A stretch of 64,000 nucleotides of DNA from Rhizobium metallidurans (GTDB lineage: Bacteria; Pseudomonadota; Alphaproteobacteria; Rhizobiales; Rhizobiaceae), in NCBI RefSeq assembly GCF_014196505.1, contig NZ_JACIDW010000003.1, forward strand, positions 124,001 through 188,000, in the 5' to 3' direction. The notes below the pieces were generated by a model. The model was not told where the DNA came from, searched no databases, and saw only the letters and a list, made by a program, of their open reading frames with translations. Each line of letters starts with the position of its first letter. The first letter of the stretch is position 1. The translations under genes and the position numbers were made by a program. This document shows positions 1 to 10,532 of this stretch, one piece after another.

Positions 1-1106
1 TTGACCAGCGAGATCAGCCGGTCGAGCTTCGGATCGTCCTTGCCCACCTCGATGCCGCGCCGCTTCAGCGCGTTGATGAAGTTCGCCTTGCCGCCCTGGT
101 CCGACACCATCACCTTGCGGAAGTTGCCGACGCTCTCCGGCGTCACATGCTCGTAGGTGCGCGGGTCCTTGAGCAGCGCCGAGGCATGGATGCCGGCCTT
201 GGTCGCGAATGCGGATGCGCCGACATAGGGCAGCTGGTGATCGGGCGAGCGGTTCAACAGCTCGTCGAAGGCATGCGACAGCCGCGTCAGATTGAGAAGA
301 CGTTCCGGGTCGATGGCGGTCGTGAAGCGCGAGGAATAAGTCTCCTTCAACGCCAGCGTCGGAATCAGCGTCACCAGATTCGCGTTGCCGCAACGCTCGC
401 CGATGCCATTGAGCGTGCCCTGGATCTGCCGCACGCCGGCCTCCACGGCGGCCAGCGAATTGGCGACCGCCTGGCCGGTGTCGTTGTGCGCATGGATGCC
501 AAGACCGTGCCCGGGAACACCTGCGGCGATCACCGCCCCGACGATGTCGCGGACCTCGGGTGGCTGTGTGCCGCCATTGGTGTCGCAGAGCACGACCCAA
601 CGCGCGCCGGCATCATAAGCTGCCCTGGCGCAGGCGAGCGCATACTCAGGATTGGCCTTGTAGCCGTCGAAGAAATGCTCGCAATCGACCATCGCCTCCT
701 TGCCGGCGGCGACCACGGCCTTGACGCTCTCGGAGATGCTTTCGAGGTTCTCCTCGTTGGAACAGCCGAGCGCGACCTTGACGTGATAGTCCCAGCTCTT
801 GGCGACCAGACAGACCGCGTCGCTCTGCGCCTGCAGCAGGCCGGTGAGCCCCGGATCGTTGGAGGCCGAAACGCCGGCGCGCTTGGTCATGCCGAAGGCG
901 ACGAACGAGGCGTTGCGGGTGCGCTTCTCGTTGAAGAAAGCCGTATCCGTCGGATTCGCACCCGGATAGCCGCCCTCGATGTAATCCAACCCGAACTCGT
1001 CGAGCATGGTGGCGATGGCGATCTTGTCCTCGACGGAAAAGTCGATGCCCGGCGTCTGCTGCCCGTCGCGCAGCGTGGTGTCGAAGAGATAGATGCGGTC
1101 TTTCAT
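1..1106 (-). CDS. cimA: Citramalate synthase (partial, C-terminus beyond window)
   Basis: Condenses acetyl-CoA with pyruvate to citramalate, the entry to a threonine-independent isoleucine route. The N-terminus reads MKDRIYLFDTTLRDGQQTPG, the DTTLRDGxQxPG signature of the HMGL-like TIM-barrel family. HAHNDTG and the NGIGERCGNANL motif follow, supplying metal-binding His/Asn and the family glycine-rich signature. The open frame runs without a stop to base 1, so about 368 N-terminal residues are visible and the C-terminal regulatory domain is missing. The start is chosen because a strong GGGAGGAA-type ribosome site lies just upstream. 2-Isopropylmalate synthase is the nearest alternative; the overall pattern fits the CimA subgroup (about 530 aa) better. 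Confidence 0.88.
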   Translation of the reverse strand, partial: MKDRIYLFDTTLRDGQQTPGIDFSVEDKIAIATMLDEFGLDYIEGGYPGANPTDTAFFNEKRTRNASFVAFGMTKRAGVSASNDPGLTGLLQAQSDAVCLVAKSWDYHVKVALGCSNEENLESISESVKAVVAAGKEAMVDCEHFFDGYKANPEYALACARAAYDAGARWVVLCDTNGGTQPPEVRDIVGAVIAAGVPGHGLGIHAHNDTGQAVANSLAAVEAGVRQIQGTLNGIGERCGNANLVTLIPTLALKETYSSRFTTAIDPERLLNLTRLSHAFDELLNRSPDHQLPYVGASAFATKAGIHASALLKDPRTYEHVTPESVGNFRKVMVSDQGGKANFINALKRRGIEVGKDDPKLDRLISLV

Positions 1107-1160
1107 GTCGGTTCCTCCCGGTGGCCGGGTCAATTGTTATCGCTCGCGTTGACGGCGGTG

Positions 1161-1317
1161 GCCCCCTCATCCGGCTGCCGCCACCTTCTCCCCGATGGGG
1201 AGAAGGGACATGCGGCACCGGCATTGCTCCAACAGAGTTGTTGCTGGACGAATGAGAGGCCGCAACGAGTCTCTTCTCCCCACTGGGGAGGAGGTGCCGG
1301 CAGGCGGATGAGGGGGC
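1161..1317. repeat. Palindromic intergenic repeat, RIME/ABC-like (copy 1)
   Basis: A 157-bp near-palindrome between cimA and the proline iminopeptidase gene. It opens with GCCCCCTCAT and closes with the exact reverse complement ATGAGGGGGC. Each arm also carries an inner hairpin built on CTTCTCCCC/GGGGAGAAG. It lies wholly between genes, as rhizobial intergenic mosaic elements do. The arms differ in sequence from the two other repeats in this window (around 3.7 kb and 48.1 kb) but have the same architecture. Assignment to the named RIME family is from memory, not from a search. Confidence 0.7.
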
Positions 1318-1356
1318 CACAGGCACAGTTCCCGCAGTTCCTCACCCGCAGTTCCC

Positions 1357-2785
<1,429 letters not shown>

Positions 2786-2789
<4 letters not shown>

Positions 2790-3265
2790 GATGATGCTCC
2801 AGATGGCCATTCGGCCGTGTCGTGGTCGGGGTGTTGGTTGGAGACGAGATCGAGCACGAAGGGTGCTGCCTCGGCATCGTCCTCGGTGACGCGGGCCGGC
2901 AGTTCGTGCAGGTGGTCGACGAAGTCGATCTTGCGCTCGGTGCCGAACTGGATCACCGGCGGCAGCGACGAGGGATCGTCGAACGCGCCGGCTGCAATCG
3001 CGATCCCATCCGGCGCCTCATAGGTCAGCGGCGTGCCGCAATCGGAGCAGAAGCCGCGCTCCACGACGTTCGACGATTGAAACCGCTTCCGCTCGCCCCG
3101 CGTCCACTCGAGCTCGGCGCCACGCACCGACACCAGCGGCGCGTAATAGGCGCCGAAGGCCTTCTGGCACATGCGGCAATGACAGATCGAGGAGTCCGTG
3201 AGCGTCCCCCGGACCCGGAAACGGATCGCGCCGCACTGGCAGCCGCCGGTGTAGGTTAAGGTCAT
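2786..3265 (-). CDS. GFA (CENP-V/GFA) family zinc protein, copy B
   Basis: Protein of 159 residues, homologous to the next gene downstream. It has the same three cysteine clusters (GGCQCGAIRF, CHCRMCQK, GFCSDCGTP) and the same order of conserved blocks (LEWTRGE, FQSS, VERGF). A longer reading of the frame exists, but the ATG used here overlaps the stop of the upstream DUF559 gene as ATGA and starts directly before the conserved TYTGGCQCG block. It is the second of four coupled genes. The substrate is not known. Confidence 0.85.
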
Positions 3266-3630
3266 GAGCTGTGTCTTCCTATGATCGTGAGGATATGCAG
3301 GCAGACATTGTCGATATCGCGCAGGACGTCGTCGTTCCAAAAGCGCAGGACCGTCCAGTTGTCGGCCTCGAGGCGGCGCGTCCTTGCTTCGTCATACACA
3401 GCATTCGGTTCGCGCGCGTGCTGCGAACCATCGATCTCGACAATCAGCCGATGCTGGGGGCAGGCAAAATCGACGATGAAGCCGGCGACCGGGACCTGTC
3501 TGCGAAAGCCGAGGCCCATTAGCCGATGCGCGCGCAGTTCGTTCCAGAGCTTGAGTTCGGCTTCGGTCAGCGCCTTGCGCATACGTTTGGCATTGGCACG
3601 GCGCTGCGGGGGAACGGGGGCATGGGTCAT
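3262..3630 (-). CDS. DUF559 domain protein (Vsr/restriction-endonuclease-like fold)
   Basis: Small 122-residue protein. After a basic N-terminus (RRANAKRMRKALTEAE) comes a block typical of DUF559: LWNELRAHRLMGLGFRRQVPV, then FIVDFACPQHRLIVEIDGSQH with the Asp and Glu-x-Asp of a PD-(D/E)xK-like site, then RTRRLEADNW and VLRFWNDDVL. Family members resemble the very-short-patch repair nuclease fold, but a physiological role is not established. GAAGGAG lies at proper distance before the ATG. It heads the operon DUF559-GFA-GFA-pip, in which every junction is an ATGA overlap. A palindromic repeat separates it from cysS upstream. Confidence 0.85.
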   Translation of the reverse strand: MTHAPVPPQRRANAKRMRKALTEAELKLWNELRAHRLMGLGFRRQVPVAGFIVDFACPQHRLIVEIDGSQHAREPNAVYDEARTRRLEADNWTVLRFWNDDVLRDIDNVCLHILTIIGRHSS

Positions 3631-3662
3631 GGCATGCTCCTTCGTTAGCGCAGTGGGTGCGT

Positions 3663-3838
3663 TACCCCCCTCTGTCCTGCCGGACATCTCCCCCACAAGG
3701 GGGGAGATTGGATAGTAGCGATGACGCTGCCCAACGCAACGTTGCATGGATTCGAAGCACTGGTAACCGAGCGATGCGGCCACGCCCAGCCGATCTCCCC
3801 CCTTGTGGGGGAGATGCCCGGCAGGGCAGAGGGGGGTA
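3663..3838. repeat. Palindromic intergenic repeat, RIME/ABC-like (copy 2)
   Basis: Element of 176 bp between cysS and the DUF559 gene. It begins TACCCCCCTCTG and ends with the inverse CAGAGGGGGGTA. Each arm contains a sub-palindrome around CATCTCCCCC/GGGGGAGATG and CCTGCCGG. The arms are nearly the same as those of the repeat at 48011-48184, while the interior differs, so these are two copies of one family. No convincing coding capacity. Confidence 0.78.
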
Positions 3839-3863
3839 TCGCAGGCCGCAGCGCTGACCATGA

Positions 3864-5270
3864 CTACCGCTTCAACTCCCACGTCGTCACCCGCTCGCCG
3901 GTCGCTGCATCCTTGCCGTCCTTCAACTGCACGCCCTCGGCCAGCAGCGTGTCGCGGATCTTGTCGGCTTCGGCGAAGTTCTTGGTCTTCAGCAGTTCCA
4001 GCCGTGCCTTCACGCGCCGGTCGATCTCGATCGCCACCGCCTCGTCGATCTCCGCCATCTCGGGCAACAGGCCGAGCAGGGCGGCACTCGCGGCGTAGGT
4101 CGGCAACAGCGATTTGTCGGCGTTGGCGTCCTGGGCCAGCGCATGCAGCGCCTGCACGGCAGCCACCGTGTTGAGATCGTCGCGGAGCGCGTTCACGACC
4201 GCCGCCGAGGGTGCCGCGTCGCCGGCGTCCGCCGCCGGCCACTTCGCCAGCAAGCGTTCGGCTTCTTCCAGGCGCTTGACCGAGAAATCGATCGGCTCGC
4301 GGTAATGCGTCATCAGCATGGCAAGGCGAAGTACAGCGCCCGGCCATTTGCGACCGCCGAATTTCTCAGTTGCCAGCAACTCGTTGATGGTGATGAAGTT
4401 GCCTTCCGACTTCGACATCTTGCGGCCTTCGACCTGCACGAAGCCGTTGTGCATCCACACATTCGCCATCACCTCGGTGCCATGCGCGCAGCGCGACTGG
4501 GCGATCTCGTTTTCATGGTGCGGGAAGATCAGGTCGAGCCCGCCGCCATGGATATCGAAGACGTCGCCGAGATAGCGCTGGCTCATCGCCGAGCATTCGA
4601 TATGCCAGCCGGGACGACCGCGACCCCAGGGGCTTTCCCAGCCGGGTTCGCTGTCGCTGGAGGCCTTCCAGAGAACGAAGTCGCCGGGGTTCTTCTTGTG
4701 CGCGTCGACCGCGATGCGGGCGCCGGCCTGCTGCTCGTCGAGCGGGCGCTTGGAAAGCTGGCCGTAATCGGCCATCGACTTGGTGTCGAACAACACCTCG
4801 CCCTCGGCCTCATAGGCGTGGCCACGCGCAATCAGCCGCCCGATGATCTCGATCATCTGGGTGATATTGTCGGTCGCCCGCGGCTCCACCGATGGCTCCA
4901 GGCAGCCGAGTGCGGCTACATCCTCGTGGAACTGCCGCGCCGTCTTCTCGGTCACGGCATGGATCGCGTCGTTCAGCGAGAGGCTCGGATGATCACTCAG
5001 CGCCCGCGCATTGATCTTGTCGTCGACGTCGGTGATGTTGCGCGCATAGGTGACGTGATCGTCGCCATAGACGTGCTTCAACAGCCGGAAGAGCACGTCG
5101 AAGACGATGACGGGGCGGGCGTTGCCGATATGGGCGAAGTCATAGACGGTCGGGCCGCAGACATACATGCGCACGTTGTCGCGATCGATCGGTGCGAAAA
5201 CCGTCCGCTCGCGCGTCAGCGTGTTGTAGAGCTTGAGTTCCGGCGTCTTCGATCCCGACTGGCCGTCCAT
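3864..5270 (-). CDS. cysS: Cysteinyl-tRNA synthetase
   Basis: Class I aminoacyl-tRNA synthetase that charges tRNA-Cys. The 468-residue protein shows the class signatures: [13 protein letters not shown], with zinc-ligand Cys38 and HIGN at 47-50 (the HIGH motif), and KMSKS at 284-288. [10 protein letters not shown] and [15 protein letters not shown] supply further zinc and adenylate-site residues. Length is normal for bacterial CysRS. The start is the ATG directly before the conserved KLYNTLTRE region. It lies downstream of the SDR gene on the same strand after a 357-bp gap. Confidence 0.97.
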   Translation of the reverse strand: MDGQSGSKTPELKLYNTLTRERTVFAPIDRDNVRMYVCGPTVYDFAHIGNARPVIVFDVLFRLLKHVYGDDHVTYARNITDVDDKINARALSDHPSLSLNDAIHAVTEKTARQFHEDVAALGCLEPSVEPRATDNITQMIEIIGRLIARGHAYEAEGEVLFDTKSMADYGQLSKRPLDEQQAGARIAVDAHKKNPGDFVLWKASSDSEPGWESPWGRGRPGWHIECSAMSQRYLGDVFDIHGGGLDLIFPHHENEIAQSRCAHGTEVMANVWMHNGFVQVEGRKMSKSEGNFITINELLATEKFGGRKWPGAVLRLAMLMTHYREPIDFSVKRLEEAERLLAKWPAADAGDAAPSAAVVNALRDDLNTVAAVQALHALAQDANADKSLLPTYAASAALLGLLPEMAEIDEAVAIEIDRRVKARLELLKTKNFAEADKIRDTLLAEGVQLKDGKDAATGERVTTWELKR

Positions 5271-5627
5271 GTCTATTCTCCCAAAATGCCATAATCCGAA
5301 AAACGTATCGCCGCCGGCGGGCCGGGGCGTTTGTCATCTTGGCGTGTTGGGAGACGAAAACGGCCAGGCCAGCGAGCGCGCTAGCGAATAATCTTCCGGC
5401 AGATAATGCAGGTAACCGTCTTCATGGCGGGTTTTATGGCGCGGCTTCGGGCATTGGTCAAGGGGGTGAGACGCGGTCGGGCTGAGCCCGGGCAATTGAT
5501 CCAGCAAATCGATTGCAGCGTCGAACGCCCGGAGCGCAAGCGAAGGGCCGGATGCTCGTAAGAACTCTCTCCCCGAACGAGACCGTCCTCGGTGCGTGTT
5601 CGGGGCCGCGTCTGGACGGGAGGCTGA
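5271..5627. other. Intergenic region between SDR gene and cysS, with a hairpin
   Basis: Gap of 357 bp. An inverted repeat CCCCGAAC/GTTCGGGG lies at 5571-5578 and 5598-5605, with a nested ACCG/CGGT pair inside. It sits just downstream of the SDR stop and lacks a T-tract, so it is only weakly terminator-like. The cysS promoter must lie in this gap, but no clear -35/-10 pair stands out. On the minus strand a frame stays open from beyond 5600 to a TGA at 5334, without an ATG or a convincing ribosome site; I do not call it a gene. Confidence 0.5.
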
Positions 5628-6368
5628 TCAGCCCGGCATCTGGTAACCGACGAGCTTGTTCTCGCGTACGATGAACAGCTTGCCTGTTTCGGTGTAGTCG
5701 GGAGCCAGAAGCGGCATCATCGCCTTGGCAACCTCGGAAGGATGCGGCAGCGTTTCCGGATCTTCGCCCGGCACCGCCTGCGCGCGCATCGCGGTGCGCG
5801 TGGCGCCCGGGTCGACGCTGGTGACCCGAAGCGCCGTGCTCTGCGTTTCGCCGGCCCAGGTGCGCGCCAGGGCCTCGACGGCGGCCTTCGAGGCCGAATA
5901 GGCGCCCCAGAACGGACGGCAACGATGCGCGGCCGCCGAAGACAGGATAACGGCGCGGCCGGCTTCCGAGCGCGTCAGCAGCGGGTCGACCGAGCGGATC
6001 AGCCGCCACGTCGCCGTGACGTTGATGGTCATCACCTTCTCGAACACCTTTGCCTCGATATGGCCGATCGGCGAGATCACGCCGAGCACGCCGGCATTGG
6101 CGACGAGAATGTCGAGCTTGCCCCAGCGTTCGAAGATCGAGGCGCCGAGCGCGTCGATGGCGTTCATGTCGGCGAGGTCGAAAGGAACGAGCGTCGCCGA
6201 ACCGCCGACGGCCCTGATCGCGTCATCGAGATCCTCGAGGCCACCCACCGTGCGGGCGCAGGCGACGACATGCGCGCCGGCCTTGGCGAGCTCCAGCGCG
6301 GTAAAATAGCCGATCCCGCGCGATGCGCCGGTGACGAGTGCGACCTTGCCGGAGAGATTGACGCTCAT
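5628..6368 (-). CDS. Short-chain dehydrogenase/reductase (classical SDR)
   Basis: NAD(P)-dependent oxidoreductase of unknown substrate, 246 residues. It has the Rossmann cofactor motif GASRGIG at 14-20, the structural NAG motif (VANAGVLG), a catalytic Ser in ILSSAAAH and the YSASK (YxxxK) catalytic pair. The ATG used (MSVNLSGK) has AAGG upstream and matches the usual SDR N-terminus; a frame extension 15 codons longer has no supporting signal. It lies 70 bp downstream of purF on the same strand and may be cotranscribed. The Arg in position 36-40 (ACART) suggests NADP preference, an inference only. Confidence 0.88.
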   Translation of the reverse strand: MSVNLSGKVALVTGASRGIGYFTALELAKAGAHVVACARTVGGLEDLDDAIRAVGGSATLVPFDLADMNAIDALGASIFERWGKLDILVANAGVLGVISPIGHIEAKVFEKVMTINVTATWRLIRSVDPLLTRSEAGRAVILSSAAAHRCRPFWGAYSASKAAVEALARTWAGETQSTALRVTSVDPGATRTAMRAQAVPGEDPETLPHPSEVAKAMMPLLAPDYTETGKLFIVRENKLVGYQMPG

Positions 6369-6438
6369 TGTAGCCTTATCCGTATGCGCGGGGAGGCGAG
6401 GGGCGCTGACCACCCCTCGATCGAAAGGTCGGTCGAGA

Positions 6439-7929
6439 TCAGCCGTTGCTGGCCATCACGGCGAGCTTGCGGACATTGCTCGTGCTGTCGTTGTCGAGCA
6501 GGCGGGTCGGGTAGTCACCGGTGAAGTAGTGGTCGGTGAACTGCGGGTTGGCGGCATCGCGGCTCGCGCCGCCGACGGCGCGGTAGAGGCCGTCGATCGA
6601 CAGGAATTCGAGCGAGTCGGCGCCGATATAGTCGCACATCGCCTGCAGGCTCGAATACTGGTTGGCAAGCAGCTTGTCGGCATCGGGCGTATCGATGCCG
6701 TAGAAATCCGGGAAGTAGATCATCGGGCTGGCGACACGGATATGCACTTCCCTGGCGCCGGCATCGCGGATCATCTGCACGATCTTCAGCGAGGTGGTGC
6801 CGCGAACGATCGAATCGTCGACGAGGACGACGCGCTTGCCTTCGATCATCGCGCGGTTGGCCGAATGCTTCAGCTTCACGCCGAAGGCGCGGATCTGCTG
6901 CGTCGGCTCGATGAAGGTGCGGCCGACATAATGGTTGCGGATGATGCCGTATTCGAAGGGAATGCCGCTCGCCTGAGCAAAGCCAAGGGCTGCCGGGGTG
7001 CCGCCATCCGGCACCGGCACGACGACGTCGGCGTCGACGGGCGCTTCCTTGGCGAGGTTGATGCCCATGTTCTTGCGCGCCGTGTAGACGCTGCGGCCGC
7101 CGACGACGGAATCGGGACGGGCGAAATAGACATATTCGAACAGGCAGAGGCGCTCGGGCTTCGGCTGGTCGGCCTTGCGGCTGTCGATGGTGATCGAGCC
7201 GTCGGACTGGATCTCACAGATGATGACCTCGCCGTTCTCGACGTCGCGGATGTATTTCGCGCCGATGATATCGAGCGCGCAGGTCTCGGAACAGAAAATC
7301 GGCTTGCCGTCGAGTTCGCCCATGACGAGAGGGCGGATGCCGATCGGGTCACGCGCCGCGATCAGCTTGGTGCGGGTCATCGCCAGCATCGAGTAGCCGC
7401 CTTCCATCTGGCGGATAGCGTCGATGAAGCGGTCGGAGGAGGTGGCCTGCTTGGAGCGGGCGATCAGATGCAGCACCACTTCGGTGTCCGACGTCGCCTG
7501 GAAAATGGCGCCATCGGCGATCAGCATGCGCCGCATCGTCAGGCCGTTCGTGAAGTTGCCGTTATGGGCAACGGCGATGCCGCCGACCTCGAGTTCGGCA
7601 AACAGCGGCTGCACGTTGCGCAGCGCCACTTCGCCCGTGGTCGAATAGCGGGTATGGCCGATCGAGATGAAGCCGGGGAGCTTCGCCAGCGTCGCCGGAT
7701 CGGTGTAGTGGTCGCCGACGAGGCCCATGCGCTTTTCCATATGGAACTGCTTGCCGTCGAAGGTGACGATACCGGCCGCTTCCTGTCCACGATGCTGCAG
7801 GGCATGCAGTCCGAGCGCCGTCAGCGTTGCGCCGTCGGGATGGCCGAGAACGCCGAACACACCGCATTCCTCATGCAGCGTATCGCCATCGAGTTCGTCG
7901 TTGAGCGTGGAGGAATGGGACTGGTTCAT
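6439..7929 (-). CDS. purF: Amidophosphoribosyltransferase
   Basis: First committed step of purine synthesis: PRPP plus glutamine gives 5-phosphoribosylamine. The 496-residue protein carries a 21-residue propeptide ending before Cys22 (EECGVFG), the N-terminal nucleophile of the glutaminase domain. The PRPP-binding loop VVLVDDSIVRGTT lies in the C-terminal phosphoribosyltransferase domain. HTRYSTTG and the NGN motif of the glutaminase half are also present. It follows cvpA on the same strand, the order also known from enteric bacteria. Purine control is likely, but no operator is recognised here. Confidence 0.97.
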   Translation of the reverse strand: MNQSHSSTLNDELDGDTLHEECGVFGVLGHPDGATLTALGLHALQHRGQEAAGIVTFDGKQFHMEKRMGLVGDHYTDPATLAKLPGFISIGHTRYSTTGEVALRNVQPLFAELEVGGIAVAHNGNFTNGLTMRRMLIADGAIFQATSDTEVVLHLIARSKQATSSDRFIDAIRQMEGGYSMLAMTRTKLIAARDPIGIRPLVMGELDGKPIFCSETCALDIIGAKYIRDVENGEVIICEIQSDGSITIDSRKADQPKPERLCLFEYVYFARPDSVVGGRSVYTARKNMGINLAKEAPVDADVVVPVPDGGTPAALGFAQASGIPFEYGIIRNHYVGRTFIEPTQQIRAFGVKLKHSANRAMIEGKRVVLVDDSIVRGTTSLKIVQMIRDAGAREVHIRVASPMIYFPDFYGIDTPDADKLLANQYSSLQAMCDYIGADSLEFLSIDGLYRAVGGASRDAANPQFTDHYFTGDYPTRLLDNDSTSNVRKLAVMASNG

Positions 7930-8075
7930 TGCTGCGGGCCTTTGCTCTCACAAGAATGGTATGGCACTTCCGAAAACGGCATAAGCCCGGCGGAGCGTGT
8001 GCCCGGCCGGACCTTTATTCGCGTCCCCGTCAAATGGCAACTGCCACAGGCTGGGTCAAGCTGTTGAACACTGCG

Positions 8076-8702
8076 TCAATTAGACGGCTGCTGTGCACCA
8101 TTGGCAGGGGCAGGCGCGGCATCCTCGGCCGGGGCTTGATCGGAAGCGGGCGCATTGTCGCTTTCCGTATTGCTGCCCTGCGGCTGTATTTTCTCCATCA
8201 CGCTTGCACGCACGACCTGGGCGAGTTCAGCAGGCAGAACCGACTGCAGCTTCACCACCATCGAATCCAGGAACGGCTTGGACTTGGCATCATTCACCCA
8301 GGCTGGGCGGTGGTCCTGATCGACGAGCCAGTTCCAGAAAGCGGTGGCGACGACGAGCAGAAGTATGCCTCTTGCCGCGCCAAACAGGAAGCCCAAAGTG
8401 CGGTCGAGCGCACCGATGCGGCTGTCGATGATGAAGTCGGCGATCTTCATGGTGATGAACGAGATGATGATCAGCGCGATCAGAAACACGACCGCGGCCG
8501 AGCCGACGAGCGCGATGCGGTCATCGTCGGTATACTTCTTGGCGTAGGGAACGAGGTAGGGATAAAAATAGTAGGCCGCGGCGGCCGAGCCGCCCCAGCT
8601 GGCGATGGAAAGAACTTCGCGGGAGAAGCCGCGCACCATGGCGAGCACGGCGGAAAAAAGCACGACGCCGATGACAATACCGTCGAAAATCGTAATGGGC
8701 AT
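8076..8702 (-). CDS. cvpA: CvpA family inner-membrane protein
   Basis: Membrane protein of 208 residues with four predicted helices in the first 130 residues, including the segments near FDGIVIGVVLFSAVLAMV and VVFLIALIIISFI. A polar, Ala/Pro-rich C-terminal tail follows (DNAPASDQAPAEDAAP). The name comes from its E. coli relative needed for colicin V production; the general role is thought to concern envelope maintenance. It sits between radA and purF on the same strand. Length slightly exceeds the E. coli protein because of the tail. Confidence 0.9.
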   Translation of the reverse strand: MPITIFDGIVIGVVLFSAVLAMVRGFSREVLSIASWGGSAAAAYYFYPYLVPYAKKYTDDDRIALVGSAAVVFLIALIIISFITMKIADFIIDSRIGALDRTLGFLFGAARGILLLVVATAFWNWLVDQDHRPAWVNDAKSKPFLDSMVVKLQSVLPAELAQVVRASVMEKIQPQGSNTESDNAPASDQAPAEDAAPAPANGAQQPSN

Positions 8703-8795
8703 ATAAATTCCACTCCAGGACGGCCGCCTATTCGCAGCTCAGTCGCGCCTCATTGCGTGCATCCTATATCATCACCTGACATGGCGATGAAAGGA

Positions 8796-10199
8796 TCAAA
8801 CCTCTTCTTCCACACGTCTCAAAGCGCCTTTGGAGCCGGCGATCCGGGCGACCAGATCCGGCAGGCTTTCGATCTCGCTCCAGCGCCCGCCCGTGCCCTT
8901 TGGCAGTTCGGCGGACCCCGATGGAAGCAGTGCCGCAGAAAATCCGAGCTTCTCGGCTTCTTTGAGGCGCTGGTTCGTGTGCGCAACCGGCCGGACGGCG
9001 CCCGACAGGCTGACTTCGCCGAAATAGACACAATCGGCGGGAAGGGCAATACCGGCAAGCGACGAAACCAGCGCCGATGCGACGGCCATATCCGCCGCCG
9101 GCTCGGAAATGCGGTAGCCGCCGGCGATGTTGAGGTAGACGTCGTGCTGCCCGAGCTTGACGCCGCAATGGGCCTCGAGCACCGCGAGGATCATCGACAG
9201 ACGCGCCGAATCCCATCCGACGATCGCCCGTCGCGGCGTGCCGAGCGAGGTCGGCGCCACCAGCGCCTGCACCTCGACGAGGATCGGCCGCGTTCCCTCG
9301 ATGCCGGCGAAGACGGCAGCTCCAGGCGATTTCTCGTTGCGCTCCCCGAGGAAGAGTTCGGACGGGTTCGCCACCTCGCGCAGGCCCTTGTCCGACATTT
9401 CGAATACGCCGATCTCGTCGGTCGGTCCGAAGCGGTTCTTGACGGTGCGCAGGATGCGGTAGTGATGGCCGCGATCACCTTCGAAATAGAGAACGGCATC
9501 GACCATGTGCTCGACAACGCGCGGACCGGCGATCTGGCCATCCTTGGTCACATGGCCGACAAGCACCATGGCGGCACCCGTCTGCTTGGCGAACTTGATC
9601 ATCGCCTGTACGCCGGTGCGCACCTGCGTCACGGTGCCAGGCGCGGATTCGGCAAGATCGCTCCACAGTGTCTGAATGGAATCGATGATGACGAGATCGG
9701 GCCGTTTGCCTTCCGCGAGCGTCGCCAGGATGTCCTCGACATTGGTCTCGGCCGCCAGCAGCACATCCGTATCGGCTGCTCCAAGGCGCTGCGCCCTAAG
9801 CCGCACCTGCGCGACCGCCTCTTCGCCCGAGACGTAGATGATCCGGTGCCCGCGCCGCGAAAGGGCCGCCGCTCCCTGCATGAGGAGGGTCGACTTGCCG
9901 ATACCCGGATCGCCGCCGATCAGCACCGCCGACCCGCGCACGAAGCCGCCGCCCAGCGCCCGGTCGAGCTCGGATATGCCGGTGTGGATGCGCGGTGCTT
10001 CCTCGATCTCGCCCGACAGCGCGGTCAGTGCCACCGGGCGGCCTTTCTTCGGCGTCTTCGCCGGCCCGCCGCCGATCCCGCCCATCGGATCTTCCTCGAC
10101 GATGGTGTTCCACGCGCCGCAACCCTCGCACTTGCCGGCCCAGCGGCTATGGATGGTGCCGCAGCCCTGGCAGACGAATTGTGTTCTTGCTTTTGCCAT
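8796..10199 (-). CDS. radA: DNA repair protein RadA
   Basis: RecA-like ATPase that processes branched recombination intermediates. The 467-residue protein has a four-cysteine zinc finger (C10, C13, C24, C27: CQGCG...CEGCG), a Walker A motif GGDPGIGKST, the RadA-specific KNRFG motif, and a C-terminal Lon-protease-like domain without protease function. Length is the family norm. Upstream on the same strand is a toxin-antitoxin pair that separates it from alr. Confidence 0.96.
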   Translation of the reverse strand: MAKARTQFVCQGCGTIHSRWAGKCEGCGAWNTIVEEDPMGGIGGGPAKTPKKGRPVALTALSGEIEEAPRIHTGISELDRALGGGFVRGSAVLIGGDPGIGKSTLLMQGAAALSRRGHRIIYVSGEEAVAQVRLRAQRLGAADTDVLLAAETNVEDILATLAEGKRPDLVIIDSIQTLWSDLAESAPGTVTQVRTGVQAMIKFAKQTGAAMVLVGHVTKDGQIAGPRVVEHMVDAVLYFEGDRGHHYRILRTVKNRFGPTDEIGVFEMSDKGLREVANPSELFLGERNEKSPGAAVFAGIEGTRPILVEVQALVAPTSLGTPRRAIVGWDSARLSMILAVLEAHCGVKLGQHDVYLNIAGGYRISEPAADMAVASALVSSLAGIALPADCVYFGEVSLSGAVRPVAHTNQRLKEAEKLGFSAALLPSGSAELPKGTGGRWSEIESLPDLVARIAGSKGALRRVEEEV

Positions 10200-10208
10200 G
10201 AGGAAGGA

Positions 10209-10532
10209 TCAGTCTTCTTGTTCTGTCTGATAAAAACGCAGGAAATGTGAGAGCTCGATCTTCTGCCGTCCATGCAGCACGCGCAGGACGGAAAGCCTCT
10301 CATCATCAATGAAGAAATAGATACAGCGATTACGATAAGGGAAAGCCCGCAAACCGGGAATGAACTCGCGCGGACTTCCGGCTATGCCGAGCTTTGCTAT
10401 CCATTCGATCTTGGCGTTGATGTCATCGAGAAAACGGCGCGCAGCAAGCGCATCGAAGGCTGCAATATGATCATACATGCCGAGAAGATCGTCCAGCGCC
10501 TCGAACGACATTTTCAGCTGACGCGGTCGCAT
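10209..10532 (-). CDS. ParE/RelE-superfamily toxin
   Basis: Toxin of 107 residues. Visible family features are the N-terminal helix with LDDLLGMYDHIA, a middle RRFLDDINAKIEWIA helix, GSPREF, the basic strand LRAFPYRNRCIYFFID and the closing VLRVLHGRQKIE, which is the usual end of ParE-type folds. GGAGGA stands 8-9 bases before the ATG, which supports this start. The gene begins inside the antitoxin gene, overlapping it by 62 bp in another frame. ParE-type proteins usually poison gyrase and RelE-type cleave mRNA; sequence alone does not decide, though the topology favours ParE. Confidence 0.83.
   Translation of the reverse strand: MRPRQLKMSFEALDDLLGMYDHIAAFDALAARRFLDDINAKIEWIAKLGIAGSPREFIPGLRAFPYRNRCIYFFIDDERLSVLRVLHGRQKIELSHFLRFYQTEQED

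Noticed and set aside
3713..3790. Gene inside the interior of the repeat at 3.7 kb
   Set aside because: Interior differs from the other copy and has no ribosome site or domain; open frames arise from the palindromic arms.
5334..5600. Open minus-strand frame in the gap before cysS as a small gene
   Set aside because: No ATG, no ribosome site and no recognisable protein; kept only as a low-interest observation.
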